Positions 42,823-51,913 of a DNA stretch of 64,000 nt are shown here, piece by piece. Source of the stretch: DASTFP01 sp963744345. GTDB taxonomy: Bacteria > Verrucomicrobiota > Verrucomicrobiia > Chthoniobacterales > Terrimicrobiaceae. The notes under the pieces were generated by a model, which saw nothing but the letters and a program-made list of their open reading frames with translations, did not search any database and was not told where the DNA came from. Each line of letters begins with the position of its first letter. Positions within the stretch are counted from its first letter, which is position 1. Position numbers and translations under genes: made by a program. The stretch lies in the NCBI GenBank assembly GCA_963744345.1, contig CAVUTD010000026.1:1-64000 (forward strand), given 5' to 3'.

Positions 42823-43572
42823 TCACACGTAGGAGTCGTCGCCGCCGCCCTGGAAATCGCCTCCATCGTCTGGTGCGAATGAATCATCCGAGGTTGAGTC
42901 GCTCATGGAGCCATCGTCGGCGGTTGTGTCCTGGTCGCTGGCCATATCGTCGGCTGCTGTTGACTGCTCAGTTGCTGAAGAGGGATCGTTACTGTCAAAA
43001 ACGTTGACGTCCGTATTTTCGACAGGTTGGCTGGGCACAACCTCGCCCGTAGGACCCGCCAGCCCTGCAAAAGGTCCCGGATTGTGGCCGAGCATGTTTT
43101 GAATACCCTGGAAAAGGAGTGCTCCGCCAGCAACCCCTGCAGCCGTGGACAGCGCGCTTTGCAGAAACCCGCCGCCGCGACCTGGATATTGTGGAATAGG
43201 TGGTGGAGCATAGTTGGGTGCTGAAGCAGGCCGGGTTGGGAGTGGCGGGGGCGTCTGCGGCGGGCGGGAAGTGGCTTGCTGCTGACCTACCCCAAAGAGA
43301 TTGGCGACCCCGGAAAGGAAGCTTCCTCCAGACTCCTGACTTGGCCGAGTTGTCTCGGCAAGTTGCTTCTCGAGTTGGGCTATCCGGCCCTGCGCGGCAG
43401 TGAGTGCCTGCTGCATGACGAGTGTGCTTTGAACGAGAATGTACGGAGCGGAAGGCTGCTCCGACACTTTGGTGCGGATGTATTCGTCGGCGCCGGCATC
43501 CTTCTGCTGGGAAGAAGCCTGCTTTAGCCGTTCAAAAAGATTAGAAATGAGCGTGCGTTCGTCTGAAGTCAT
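42823..43572 (-). CDS. DUF2076-family protein
   Basis: 249 residues from ATG 43572 (an in-frame start at 43605 is less typical). The N-terminal helix MTSDERTLISNLFERLKQAS and QPSAPYILVQSTLVMQQALT match DUF2076, followed by AQLEKQLAE, a Gly-rich FLSGVANLFG, a Pro-rich PPQTPPPLPTRPASAPNYAP linker and FLQSALSTAAGVAGGALLFQ. The tail is strongly acidic (Asp/Ser/Gly rich). DUF2076 proteins are usually periplasmic or surface-associated and have no known function. It may be intrinsically disordered after residue 170. Confidence 0.8.
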   Translation of the reverse strand: MTSDERTLISNLFERLKQASSQQKDAGADEYIRTKVSEQPSAPYILVQSTLVMQQALTAAQGRIAQLEKQLAETTRPSQESGGSFLSGVANLFGVGQQQATSRPPQTPPPLPTRPASAPNYAPPPIPQYPGRGGGFLQSALSTAAGVAGGALLFQGIQNMLGHNPGPFAGLAGPTGEVVPSQPVENTDVNVFDSNDPSSATEQSTAADDMASDQDTTADDGSMSDSTSDDSFAPDDGGDFQGGGDDSYV

Positions 43573-43726
43573 AGCAAAAGGAAGCCGATTTAAACCTGTT
43601 CGCAAGTCTCTGGTGACGATTTAACGATGGCGAATCCGAAAATAGTGGGCTGGCAACGTCGGCGACAAAATTTATTCCTGCGAGACAGGCATTTGCGGGT
43701 CCCGCGTGCTATGCAATGGTTAGCTT

Positions 43727-43939
43727 ATGAGCGCATCCCCGATGCACGAGAGTACAGAGTCTTCGAGGCCCCCCAGCAGCGCAACCTTCGAGAATTGCTG
43801 CGAACGGTGCGGAAGCAGCAATGCGGTAAAAGTCGGCGCACGCTGGCTTTGTCAAAACTGCTATGCCGAGGCCGGTTCCTGCTGTTTAGAGTTTGGCGCG
43901 GACGATCTTTGGGATTTCAACGAGACGAAACCCGGATAG
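43727..43939 (+). CDS. Small zinc-ribbon-like protein, 70 aa
   Basis: Carries two Cys pairs in zinc-ribbon spacing: CERCGSSNAVKVGARWLCQN with CxxC at each end (CERC ... CQNC), then YAEAGSCCLEFGADDLWDFN. This frame is preferred over the longer overlapping frame, which is Arg-rich and lacks motifs. It may be a small nucleic-acid or protein-binding domain. Close relatives seem to occur in Verrucomicrobiota (recollection, not tested). Confidence 0.6.
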   Translation: MSASPMHESTESSRPPSSATFENCCERCGSSNAVKVGARWLCQNCYAEAGSCCLEFGADDLWDFNETKPG

Positions 43940-44018
43940 CCGCTAGTGCACCTCTGCTTCTCGCCTTGGATTTAGACCCGCGACCATGCCCTCGGGCAAC
44001 GGCTAAAACCGTATCATT

Positions 44019-44212
44019 TTAGATAAGAGGACGGCTTTCTAAGTAATCCAACTCCGAGAAGCACCAGCCAATCGCGAGCACTACAGCGCCCGCATAGGCC
44101 AGAAAAATAAACTCGTTTGGACGAATCGCGTCGGGCTCAGAACAGAGAGAAAAAACGCAGCCGAAGGAATCACCAGCAGTGTGCCGGCCGTGCGACGCGA
44201 TTCTGGTGACAT
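44019..44212 (-). pseudogene. Small two-span membrane protein, single-base frameshift
   Basis: The first frame from ATG 44212 reads MSPESRRTAGTLLVIPSAAF, then FLSVLSPTRFVQT and stops after PMRAL. The next frame continues NEFIFLAYAGAVVLAIGWCF to YLESRPLI and stops at 44019-44021. Both halves are hydrophobic spans of similar style, so a one-base loss near 44115 is likely. Function unknown. Confidence 0.4.
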
Positions 44213-44293
44213 AATCTTTGCAGGGGTTTCAAAGCGCTCCAGGCGGATAGGCGCCCAAAATTCTAAATAAATCTCGATGCCTCTCATTCGACC

Positions 44294-44611
44294 ATGGACA
44301 AGGAGCTCTCCACACGTGCGCTAACAGAACACCGACCGGCGTTGTCTCAGTCTGAGCCCGTTCCCAAGTACTGGGCGTTCGTCAGCTACAGTCACCATGA
44401 TCGATCTTGGGGTGAGTGGCTCATAGAGCGCTGGAAACCTACCGTGTGCCGGGGCTCTCTAAGCCATTGCGAAGTCGTGCCGAGGCCTTCTTTGCTATCG
44501 GTCAAACACTTTATACGCAAAGCAGCCACGCATCGTTGCTCGATTGTAAACTTGCGCGGGAAACGAAGCAGGTACTCTTGCGGTGCGCTATGTGCTGATG
44601 CTTGTCGATAA
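44294..44611 (+). pseudogene. TIR-domain protein, N-terminal fragment, frameshifted
   Basis: MDKELSTRAL then PVPKYWAFVSYSHHDRSWGE, the first strand and loop of a TIR domain. After EWLI the frame goes off; the adjacent frame continues HRALETYRVPGLSKPLRSRA. Adding one C in the CTCAT stretch (44430 region) restores WLHRALETYRVP, a familiar TIR helix. The rest (KLARETKQVLLRCAMC) no longer follows the family and stops, so only about 60-90 residues of a once larger TIR protein survive. Confidence 0.6.
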
Positions 44612-44647
44612 GGATACCGCCTCGACAAGCCGCGCGGCGACGAAAGA

Positions 44648-47600
44648 CTAATTCGCGGAAGCGAGCTCTGGTGAGCGCTCTTCTGCTTGCGTTCGCGGCG
44701 AAGGAGATTTCCTGCTCAGCCGATTCTGCAGGCGCTCCAGGTAGAGGTAGATGATCGGCGTGATGTAGAGTGTGACAACCTGCGAAATAACAAGACCCCC
44801 CACCACGGCAAGGCCCAAGGGCTGCCGTACGTCACCACCGGCGCCAAGTCCAAGGGCAATGGGCAATGTTCCCATCATGGCGGCCAGGGTGGTCATCATG
44901 ATGGGGCGGAATCGGACAATACAGGCGTCAAAGATCGCGCTGGCCGGAGGTTTTCGGTCATTCCGTTGTGCATCGAGGGCAAAATCGATCATCATGATTG
45001 CATTTTTCTTGACGATGCCGATGAGCATGAGAAGGCCGACAAAGCCATAGACGTTCAACTCCTGTCCAAAGAGCGCGAGTGTCAGGAGCGCGCCGAAGCC
45101 TGCCGAGGGAAGTCCGGAGAGGATCGTGAGCGGGTGGATAAAACTTTCGTAAAGAATGCCAAGGATGATGTAGATGACGAGCACAGCCATCAGCAGAAGC
45201 ATGCCGAGGCTTCCCAGAGATGCCTGATACGCCTGCGCGGCGCCCTGAAATTGGGTGCTGACTTCTTGGTCGAGACCCGCCTTGGCCTCGCGCTCGATCA
45301 CCGGAACGACGTCACTGAGCGACGTTCCTTTGGCAAGATCGAACGAGAGTGTCACGGCGGGAAGCTGTCCCAGATGCTGGACCGTGAGCGGACCGACCTG
45401 CGATTTAAATTGCGCGACCGCGCTCAACGGGATCAAACGGCCTCCGGACGATCTCACGTAAAGACGCGAGAGGTCGGCAGCTTCACGTTTAAAATCTTCT
45501 TCGGCTTCCAGGATGACACGATATTGATCGTTGGGGGTGTAAATTGTAGAAATCTGCCTGGCGCCATAGGCATTACCCAACGCCCGCTCAATCTGACCAG
45601 CACTGACACCGAGACTTGATGCCTTGTCGCGGTTGATGTCGACGAGCACCTGCGGACTTGTGATTTGAAGGTCGGTTGTGACATCGACGATCCCCGGGAT
45701 CTGCCTCATGCGGTTCTCAACTTTCGCAGCGGCATCGTAGAGGACATCGAGGTCAGGTCCAAAGAGAGTGAACTGGTAAAGGCTCTTCGTCACGGCGCCG
45801 CCAATGCGAATGGCGGGGGGATTTTGCGGGAATACCTTGAGGCCTGGGATTCCAGAAAGATCTTTTCGAAGCTGGCGGATGAGCTCATCAATTGGCGCGC
45901 GTTCGTCACGTGGCTTAAGCGTGAGGAAAAGTCGGCCAGTATTTGCCGAACTCGCGCTAGAGCCACCGCCGATGCGGGACATGAAATCTTCGACCGCTGG
46001 GTGATGGGAGACAATCCCGGCGGCCTTCTGTTGGAGTTCCACCATCCTATCGAAGGCGATGCCCTGTTCTGCCTCGGTGGAGATCAAGATGCGGCCTGTG
46101 TCCTCGTTGGGGAGAAATCCTTTGGGAGCCTTAATGAACATCCAGACCGTGGCGAGCGCCATGATCAGCGCAGAAAGCGAGACTGCGAGATGATGGCGCA
46201 GGGCAAACTGCAGAGACTTCCGGTATACGGTCAGCATCTTACTAAAGGCGGATTCTGACCAGCGGAAGAGCACGTGTTGGCTTCCATCATGCGCCTGCCG
46301 CAGGAAGCGGCTGCAAAGCATCGGTGTAAGCGAAAGCGAAATAAATCCCGAGATCAAAATGGCCACGGCAATCGTGACGGCAAATTCGTTGAGTAACCGG
46401 CCCAGGATGCCTCCCATAAAGAGCACCGGAATGAAAACCGCCGCCAGCGAAAGCGTCATCGAAAGAATCGTAAAGCCTATCTCGCGTCCGCCTTCTAATG
46501 CCGCCTGCAGAGGCGATTCCCCTCTCTCAATGTGGCGAACGATGTTTTCGAGCACCACGATGGCATCATCGACGACAAAGCCGACCGCCAGGATGAGCGC
46601 CATGAGAGAGAAGTTGTTGACGCTAAATCCGAGCAGATAGATCACGCTGAAAGTGCCAATGATCGAGAGGGGGATAGCGGCGCTGGGAATGAGAGTCGCT
46701 CGGACATTGCGCAGGAACAGAAAAATCACCAGGACGACGAGCGCCACCGCCAGAACCAAGGTGGCTTGCACGTCGTGCAACGACTCCCGGATCGACTTCG
46801 AACGATCATAAAGGATATCGAGTTTGATCGCTGCGGGAAGCTGCGCCTTGAAGGTCGGTAGCAGTTCGCGAATGCGATCTATCACCTGAACGGTGTTGGC
46901 TCCCGGTTGTCGCTGAATTGCCAGAACGATGCCTCGAGTATTGTTGAACCAACCGACGTTCTTGTCGTTCTCAACGCTGTTGATGATCGTAGCAATCTGC
47001 TTGAGCCGGACGGGAAAGCCGTCGCGGTACGAGACAATGAGCTCCCGAAAATCCTCGGCGCGTCTGAGTCTGCCCGTAGTCTTGATGGTGCGCGACTTTG
47101 CGCCCGCATCGAGTTCTCCGGTGGCTTCATTGGAATTCGCCTCGCGGATGGCGTTCTCGACGTCGTCCAAGCCAATTCCGCGGGCGGCGAGTTCACGCGG
47201 GTCCACTTTGACACGTACAGCAAACTTCTGAGCACCGAAGACGTCTACCTGAGCGACACCGCTCACCGTGGAAAGGCGCTGAGCGATCAACGTCTCGGCG
47301 TATTCGTCTACCTGACTCAAGGGGAGGGATTCGGAATAGGCCGCGAGCATAAGAATTGGCTGCTCGGCGGGATTAACTTTGCGAAACGAAGGCGGGGAGG
47401 GCATCTCCGTCGGAAGATCCCGTTGCGCCTGCGAGATCGCCGCCTGGACGTCTTGCGCAGCGGCATCAATGTCTCGCGACAGTTCGAACTGAATGGTGAT
47501 GCTGGTGGCGCCTAGCGAGCTTGTCGAGGTCATCGACTCGATGCCCGCAATTGTCGAAAATTCCTTTTCCAAGGGCATTGCCACTGACGAGGCCATCGTT

Positions 47601-47770
47601 TCCGGATCCGCTCCCGGCAGGCCGGCGGAGACATTGATCGTCGGAAAATCCACGTTGGGCAAATCGCTCACCGGCAGGCGCACATAGGCGAGAAGACCCG
47701 CCCCGAGGATCGAAACCATGACGAGCGTCGTCATGATGGGACGCCTCACGAAAGGACCAGTCAGGCTCAT
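44648..47770 (-). CDS. RND efflux pump inner-membrane subunit (MdtB/MdtC/AcrB type)
   Basis: 1040 residues with two RND halves. N-terminus SLTGPFVRRPIMTTLVMVSI; porter loops (INVSAGLPGADPETMASSVA; SIGSS-like segments); SIIGTFSVIYLLGFSVNNFS with LMALILAVGFVVDDAIVVLE (TM4 with proton-relay Asp pair), and MTLSLAAVFIPVLFMGG. The second half has FGQELNVYGFVGLLMLIGIV and KKNAIMMIDFALDA. FRPIMMTTLAAMMGTLPIAL closes it. It expels drugs or other compounds with proton uptake. It overlaps the adaptor by 4 nt. The adaptor is frameshifted, so the pump may be non-functional. Confidence 0.92.
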   Translation of the reverse strand: MSLTGPFVRRPIMTTLVMVSILGAGLLAYVRLPVSDLPNVDFPTINVSAGLPGADPETMASSVAMPLEKEFSTIAGIESMTSTSSLGATSITIQFELSRDIDAAAQDVQAAISQAQRDLPTEMPSPPSFRKVNPAEQPILMLAAYSESLPLSQVDEYAETLIAQRLSTVSGVAQVDVFGAQKFAVRVKVDPRELAARGIGLDDVENAIREANSNEATGELDAGAKSRTIKTTGRLRRAEDFRELIVSYRDGFPVRLKQIATIINSVENDKNVGWFNNTRGIVLAIQRQPGANTVQVIDRIRELLPTFKAQLPAAIKLDILYDRSKSIRESLHDVQATLVLAVALVVLVIFLFLRNVRATLIPSAAIPLSIIGTFSVIYLLGFSVNNFSLMALILAVGFVVDDAIVVLENIVRHIERGESPLQAALEGGREIGFTILSMTLSLAAVFIPVLFMGGILGRLLNEFAVTIAVAILISGFISLSLTPMLCSRFLRQAHDGSQHVLFRWSESAFSKMLTVYRKSLQFALRHHLAVSLSALIMALATVWMFIKAPKGFLPNEDTGRILISTEAEQGIAFDRMVELQQKAAGIVSHHPAVEDFMSRIGGGSSASSANTGRLFLTLKPRDERAPIDELIRQLRKDLSGIPGLKVFPQNPPAIRIGGAVTKSLYQFTLFGPDLDVLYDAAAKVENRMRQIPGIVDVTTDLQITSPQVLVDINRDKASSLGVSAGQIERALGNAYGARQISTIYTPNDQYRVILEAEEDFKREAADLSRLYVRSSGGRLIPLSAVAQFKSQVGPLTVQHLGQLPAVTLSFDLAKGTSLSDVVPVIEREAKAGLDQEVSTQFQGAAQAYQASLGSLGMLLLMAVLVIYIILGILYESFIHPLTILSGLPSAGFGALLTLALFGQELNVYGFVGLLMLIGIVKKNAIMMIDFALDAQRNDRKPPASAIFDACIVRFRPIMMTTLAAMMGTLPIALGLGAGGDVRQPLGLAVVGGLVISQVVTLYITPIIYLYLERLQNRLSRKSPSPRTQAEERSPELASAN

Positions 47771-49063
47771 TGCTCGGAAGCAGAAAGGTTTTCGGCGACC
47801 TTGGGTTTGGAGGGCTCGGTAATAGCAACTTTACCTCCCGGAGTAATCCGAAGCTGCCCACTGATGACCACCAGTTCGCCAGGGCTCAATCCCTGCTTCA
47901 CTATAGTTTGATCTTGCACCGTGCGACTGACTTGCACCTTGCGGAGAGAGGCTTTGTTTTCAGCAACGACGAATACCTGCGGGCCCTCTTGACCCTCCAT
48001 GATCGCTGCCGTCGGCACGAGGAGCGCATCTTGCTCGTCGCCGAGCTTGACGGTCACGTCCACGAATTGTCCCGGCCAAAGAGTGTCCTCTTGGTTGGGA
48101 AAGGTCGCTTTGAAAGCGATCATCCCAGAAACGCGGTCTACGCTATTATCGACAAAGGTCAGCTCCCCTGTGCCGAGAAGATGTCCGCTGTCGGGGTCGG
48201 TACGCCCTGACAGTGGGTTTGCTCTTTTCCATCGATTTACGCACCTCCGCGAGAGCGCCCTCCTGCAGCGAAAAAGCCACATAAATGGGCTTCATTTGAT
48301 TGATAATGGTCAGAACGTCACTGTTGGCATTGACAATATTGCCGGCCTTGAGAAGCGCCGCGCCCGCGCGGCCGGAGATGGGCGCTCGCACCTGCGTCCA
48401 GTCCAGAGAAAGTTGCGCTTCGTCAACGTCCGCTTGGCGCGAGTCAGAGACGGCTTTCTGAGACTCGGCTGTCGAGAGAAATTGTGAGAATTGTTCCTTG
48501 GATGCCACACCACGTTTGATCAACGTGGTATATCGCTCCGCCTGTTCGTTGGCATTGACGGCGGCGGAGCGTGCGGTCGCGAGATTGGCTTGCGCCCGTT
48601 TGAAGGCGACATCAAAGGGACGCGCATCGATTTCAAACAACGGGTCGCCCGCTTGCACCTCCGAGCCGTCGGCAAAACGGACGCGCAGAATTTCTCCCTG
48701 AACCTTCGATTTGAGCTGTACACTGGCTACCGGTTCGACCGTCCCTATAGCTTGCATCTCGATGGGCATGGTCCGTATTTCTGCTGCTACGACCTCAACA
48801 GGGACCGGAGGGGGTTCCGATGCCTTTTGGGCGCTTGACTTTTGGCAGCCAGACGGGCCCGCTAACAGCACGATCGAAATTGAGGTCATCCTTGCCACGG
48901 CGGAGAGTAATCGTTTGCCCACAATCCCAGTGCGGCCGCCAAGCATTCGGCAATACGCTGGAAGACCGGTGAGACGCACGTCCGGTCTCTCCAAATCCTT
49001 CAATCTTCTGCGCTGTGTCTGTTCCAAGTAAGACATTCCCATTTGTGACTGATGAAGAAACAC
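47767..49063 (-). pseudogene. RND periplasmic adaptor (MdtA-like), frameshifted
   Basis: The first frame reads a signal/lipid-anchor region (SISIVLLAGPSGCQKS), EVVAAEIRTMPIEMQAIGTV, ILRVRFADGSEVQAGDPLFE, LDWTQVRAPISGRAGAALLK and AEVRKSMEKSKPTVRAY, then goes off frame. The second frame picks up PDSGHLLGTGELTFVDNSVD, ATFPNQEDTLWPGQFVDVTV and QGLSPGELVVISGQL to the natural end. Removing one C from the CCCC run near 48208-48211 joins them as AYRPDSGHLLGTG. The start is uncertain (ATG 48946, MLGGRTGIVGK, is more adaptor-like than 49063). A +1 slip at CCC-C would also restore the frame. Confidence 0.85.
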
Positions 49064-49088
49064 TCCAAAGAGGGAAGGGTTGCTATCG

Positions 49089-49117
49089 CGAAGGGAAATA
49101 GCCCATTTCGCCCTTCG
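49089..49117. other. Hairpin in the long gap upstream of dnaK
   Basis: CGAAGGG...CCCTTCG with an inner AAAT/ATTT stem. It lies just past the adaptor's start region, in the 490-bp gap before dnaK. No T-run; a regulatory or mRNA-stability role is possible. The rest of the gap shows no coding frame. Confidence 0.4.
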
Positions 49118-49367
49118 TAGGCACTCCCGAACACAATGGAATTTAGCGCGGGTTCCACTAAGCTGACACAGGCATTCATCTGTTAAGCGTCACCTTCCGC
49201 AAAGATTGCGCTATCTCTGAATATAGGTAGATACCTCCCGACGCCAATGACGGCAGTGCGCTATTCGAGGCCTAGAGGCCGCTGCAGAGAAGCCTCTTCA
49301 CTCCTTATCAGATAGCTCCCATCTCCGCGATTTTAACGGAAATGCTAGGTCCCTGAGAAGCTCCCCC

Positions 49368-49394
49368 CTTGAGAACTGGAATTCTGCGCCATCT
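49368..49394 (+). promoter_or_regulatory. Candidate sigma-32-type promoter for dnaK
   Basis: CTTGAG, 13 bp, CGCCATCT closely follows the heat-shock pattern CTTGAAA-N11-15-CCCCATNT. It lies about 160 bp upstream of the dnaK ATG. No CIRCE element (TTAGCACTC-N9-GAGTGCTAA) is seen anywhere upstream of dnaK or groES, which fits sigma-32 rather than HrcA control. Confidence 0.4.
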
Positions 49395-49556
49395 CGAGTG
49401 CCAAATTGGCGTTAGCAGAAAAAGCTATCGAGACAATGTGACGCTTACTTGCCTGGAAGTCAAGAAGGGTAATTGTCGTATATTACTTAGGAGAAGTCAC
49501 ATACATTTATTTTCCCGTCTAGGAACGTTCAATGCTCTCATTTTAAAGTTTGAACT

Positions 49557-51488
49557 ATGGCTAAAATTTTAGGCATCGATTTGGGTACGACAAACTCCTG
49601 CATGGCGGTGATGGAGGGTGGGGAACCCGTTGTCTTGGAGAATTCCGAGGGTGCCCGCACAACTCCGTCTGTGGTTGCCTTCTCGAAAACCGGCGAGCGG
49701 CTGGTTGGTCAGGCGGCCAAGCGTCAAGCAGTAACGAACCCGCAGAATACAGTTTTTTCGGTAAAGCGGTTTATGGGTCGCAAGTATTCCGAGGTTCAGG
49801 CCGAGATCAAGAGGGTACCTTACAATGTCGTGGAGGCTTCGAACGGCGACGCACACATCGAAGTTGATGTGAGCGGTGAAAGGAAGCGCTTTAGTCCGCC
49901 GGAAATTTCGGCGATGATTCTCGCAAAGCTGAGAGCGGATGCGGAGGCAAAACTGGGCGAAAAGATCAGCCAGGCAGTCATCACAGTTCCGGCTTATTTT
50001 AATGACTCTCAGCGGAACGCCACCAAGGACGCTGGCAAGATTGCCGGCTTGGACGTGCTTCGAATCATCAACGAACCGACCGCTGCTTCGTTGGCTTACG
50101 GTTTAGACAAGAAGAAGGACGAGAAGATTGCTGTCTACGATCTGGGAGGTGGCACGTTTGATATCTCCGCTTTGGAGATCGGCGACGGCGTCTTCCAGGT
50201 TGCGGCGACAAACGGTGACACACACCTCGGAGGAGATGACTGGGATAATCGTTTGATGGACTGGATCATTGGTGAATTTAAAAAAGACAACGGAATCGAT
50301 CTGTCGAAGCAGCCCGACGCGGTGCAGCGTATCAAGGAAGAATCTGAGAAGGCCAAGATTGCGCTCTCATCGACGCAGGAATATGAGATCAATCTGCCCT
50401 TCGTTACTGCGGACCAGACGGGACCAAAGCATATCCAAAAGAAGCTCAACCGTTCCAAGCTGGAACAACTCACCGATGACCTTTTCGAGCGCACCGTCAA
50501 GCCCGTCAAGGACTGCTTGAACGACGCGAAGTGGAGTGCCAGCACCATTGATGAGCTCGTGCTTGTCGGAGGTATGACCCGCATGCCGAAGGTAGTAGAA
50601 ACGGCTCGGTCCCTTATCGGGAAGGAGCCTCACAAGGGGGTGAATCCGGACGAAGTTGTTGCGGTCGGCGCGGCGATCCAGGGCGGCGTGTTAAAAGGCG
50701 ACGTCAAGGACGTGCTCTTACTCGATGTTACCCCTCTCACTCTTGCAATTGAAACTGCCGGAGGCATTGCCACGGCGATGATTCCGCGCAACACAACGAT
50801 CCCGACGCGCAAGTCGCAGATCTTCTCGACTTACAGCGACAGCCAGCCCGGAGTCGAAATAAAGGTCTTGCAGGGTGAGCGCCCGCTCAGTCGCGACAAT
50901 AAACAGTTGGGGACCTTTCACCTCGATGGCATCCCTCCTGCCCCGCGTGGCGTGCCACAGATCGAGGTGACCTTCGACATCGATGCCAACGGCATCCTTA
51001 ACGTGAGTGCCAAGGATCTTGGGACGAGCAAAGAGCAAAAGATCTCGATCACGGGCTCCAGCGGCTTGACCAAGGATGAGGTTGACAGGATGCAGCGGGA
51101 GGCGGAGGCTCACGCGGAGGAAGATCGCGGTGCCAAGGAGGCAATCGAACTTCGCAATAATGCTGATAACCTGGCCTATCAATGCGAAAAGCAGCTAAAA
51201 GAACTAGGGGACAAGCTTGATGGCGCCTCGACAAAGTCGCTTGAAGACGCCATCGCAAACGTTCGCGAAGCCCTTAAAGGCAACGATAACGACGCCGTAA
51301 AGAGAGCCTTTGACTCGCTCCAGGCTAAGTTCCAGGAGGTCAGCTCGGAGCTTTACAAGAAGGCTTCCGCGCAGCCTGGCCCGCAACCCGGACCCTCGGA
51401 AGGTTCGGCCCCGGAAGCCGAGAAGAAGGACTCCGACGTCGTGGACGCCGAATTTGAAATGGTCGACGAAGACAAGAAGAAAAGTTGA
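49557..51488 (+). CDS. dnaK: Chaperone DnaK (Hsp70)
   Basis: 643 residues. Nucleotide-binding domain: KILGIDLGTTNSCMAVMEGG, VITVPAYFNDSQRNATKDAG, INEPTAASLAYGLDKK, YDLGGGTFDISALEIGDGVF and VGGMTRMPKVVE. Linker DVLLLDVTPLTLAIETAGGI leads to the substrate domain, and the C-terminal tail ends acidic (DAEFEMVDEDKKKS), close to the EEVKDKK-type ending of DnaK. It refolds proteins with DnaJ and GrpE, which are not in the window. No clear SD precedes the ATG. It is followed by groES-groEL on the same strand. Confidence 0.97.
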   Translation: MAKILGIDLGTTNSCMAVMEGGEPVVLENSEGARTTPSVVAFSKTGERLVGQAAKRQAVTNPQNTVFSVKRFMGRKYSEVQAEIKRVPYNVVEASNGDAHIEVDVSGERKRFSPPEISAMILAKLRADAEAKLGEKISQAVITVPAYFNDSQRNATKDAGKIAGLDVLRIINEPTAASLAYGLDKKKDEKIAVYDLGGGTFDISALEIGDGVFQVAATNGDTHLGGDDWDNRLMDWIIGEFKKDNGIDLSKQPDAVQRIKEESEKAKIALSSTQEYEINLPFVTADQTGPKHIQKKLNRSKLEQLTDDLFERTVKPVKDCLNDAKWSASTIDELVLVGGMTRMPKVVETARSLIGKEPHKGVNPDEVVAVGAAIQGGVLKGDVKDVLLLDVTPLTLAIETAGGIATAMIPRNTTIPTRKSQIFSTYSDSQPGVEIKVLQGERPLSRDNKQLGTFHLDGIPPAPRGVPQIEVTFDIDANGILNVSAKDLGTSKEQKISITGSSGLTKDEVDRMQREAEAHAEEDRGAKEAIELRNNADNLAYQCEKQLKELGDKLDGASTKSLEDAIANVREALKGNDNDAVKRAFDSLQAKFQEVSSELYKKASAQPGPQPGPSEGSAPEAEKKDSDVVDAEFEMVDEDKKKS

Positions 51489-51585
51489 CCGTGAGCTTTA
51501 ACAACCGTTCGAGTCCCGCCTATGCGGAGGCTTGGATTAACGTTAAATACAACCAACCAACACAAATAAAGACACCCACAGCCTT

Positions 51586-51882
51586 ATGGCCAATGTGAAC
51601 ATCAAGCCTCTCGGCGATCGTGTGCTCGTGCACCCGCTCGAAGAGAAAGAAGTTAAAAGAGGCGGTATCATTATTCCAGATACCGCAAAAGAAAAACCCC
51701 AGGAGGGGGAAGTCGTCGCCCTCGGAACGGGCAAACGCGATGATGACGGGAAACTCATCGAGTTTACGGTGAAAGCTGGGGACAGAGTCCTCATTTCCAA
51801 GTACGGCGGCACAGAAGTGAAAATTGAAGGCGAGAATTACTTGATCATGCGCGAGGACGATATCCTCGGCATCATCGGATAA
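51586..51882 (+). CDS. groES: Co-chaperonin GroES
   Basis: 98 residues. VNIKPLGDRVLVHPLEEKEV, the mobile loop RGGIIIPDTAKEKPQEGEVV, and GDRVLISKYGGTEVKIEGEN then YLIMREDDILGI are all canonical. It forms the heptameric lid of GroEL. It lies 97 bp after dnaK and 31 bp before groEL. Confidence 0.97.
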   Translation: MANVNIKPLGDRVLVHPLEEKEVKRGGIIIPDTAKEKPQEGEVVALGTGKRDDDGKLIEFTVKAGDRVLISKYGGTEVKIEGENYLIMREDDILGIIG

Positions 51883-51913
51883 CCGCAAACCAAGCATTTA
51901 TAAGGAAGAAATT

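Noticed and set aside
43627..44022. 131-residue plus-strand frame
   Set aside because: It overlaps the zinc-ribbon frame and is Arg-rich without motifs.
49064..51585. CIRCE element for dnaK/groES
   Set aside because: The nearest match (GAGTGCCAA near 49397) has no partner half at the right spacing.
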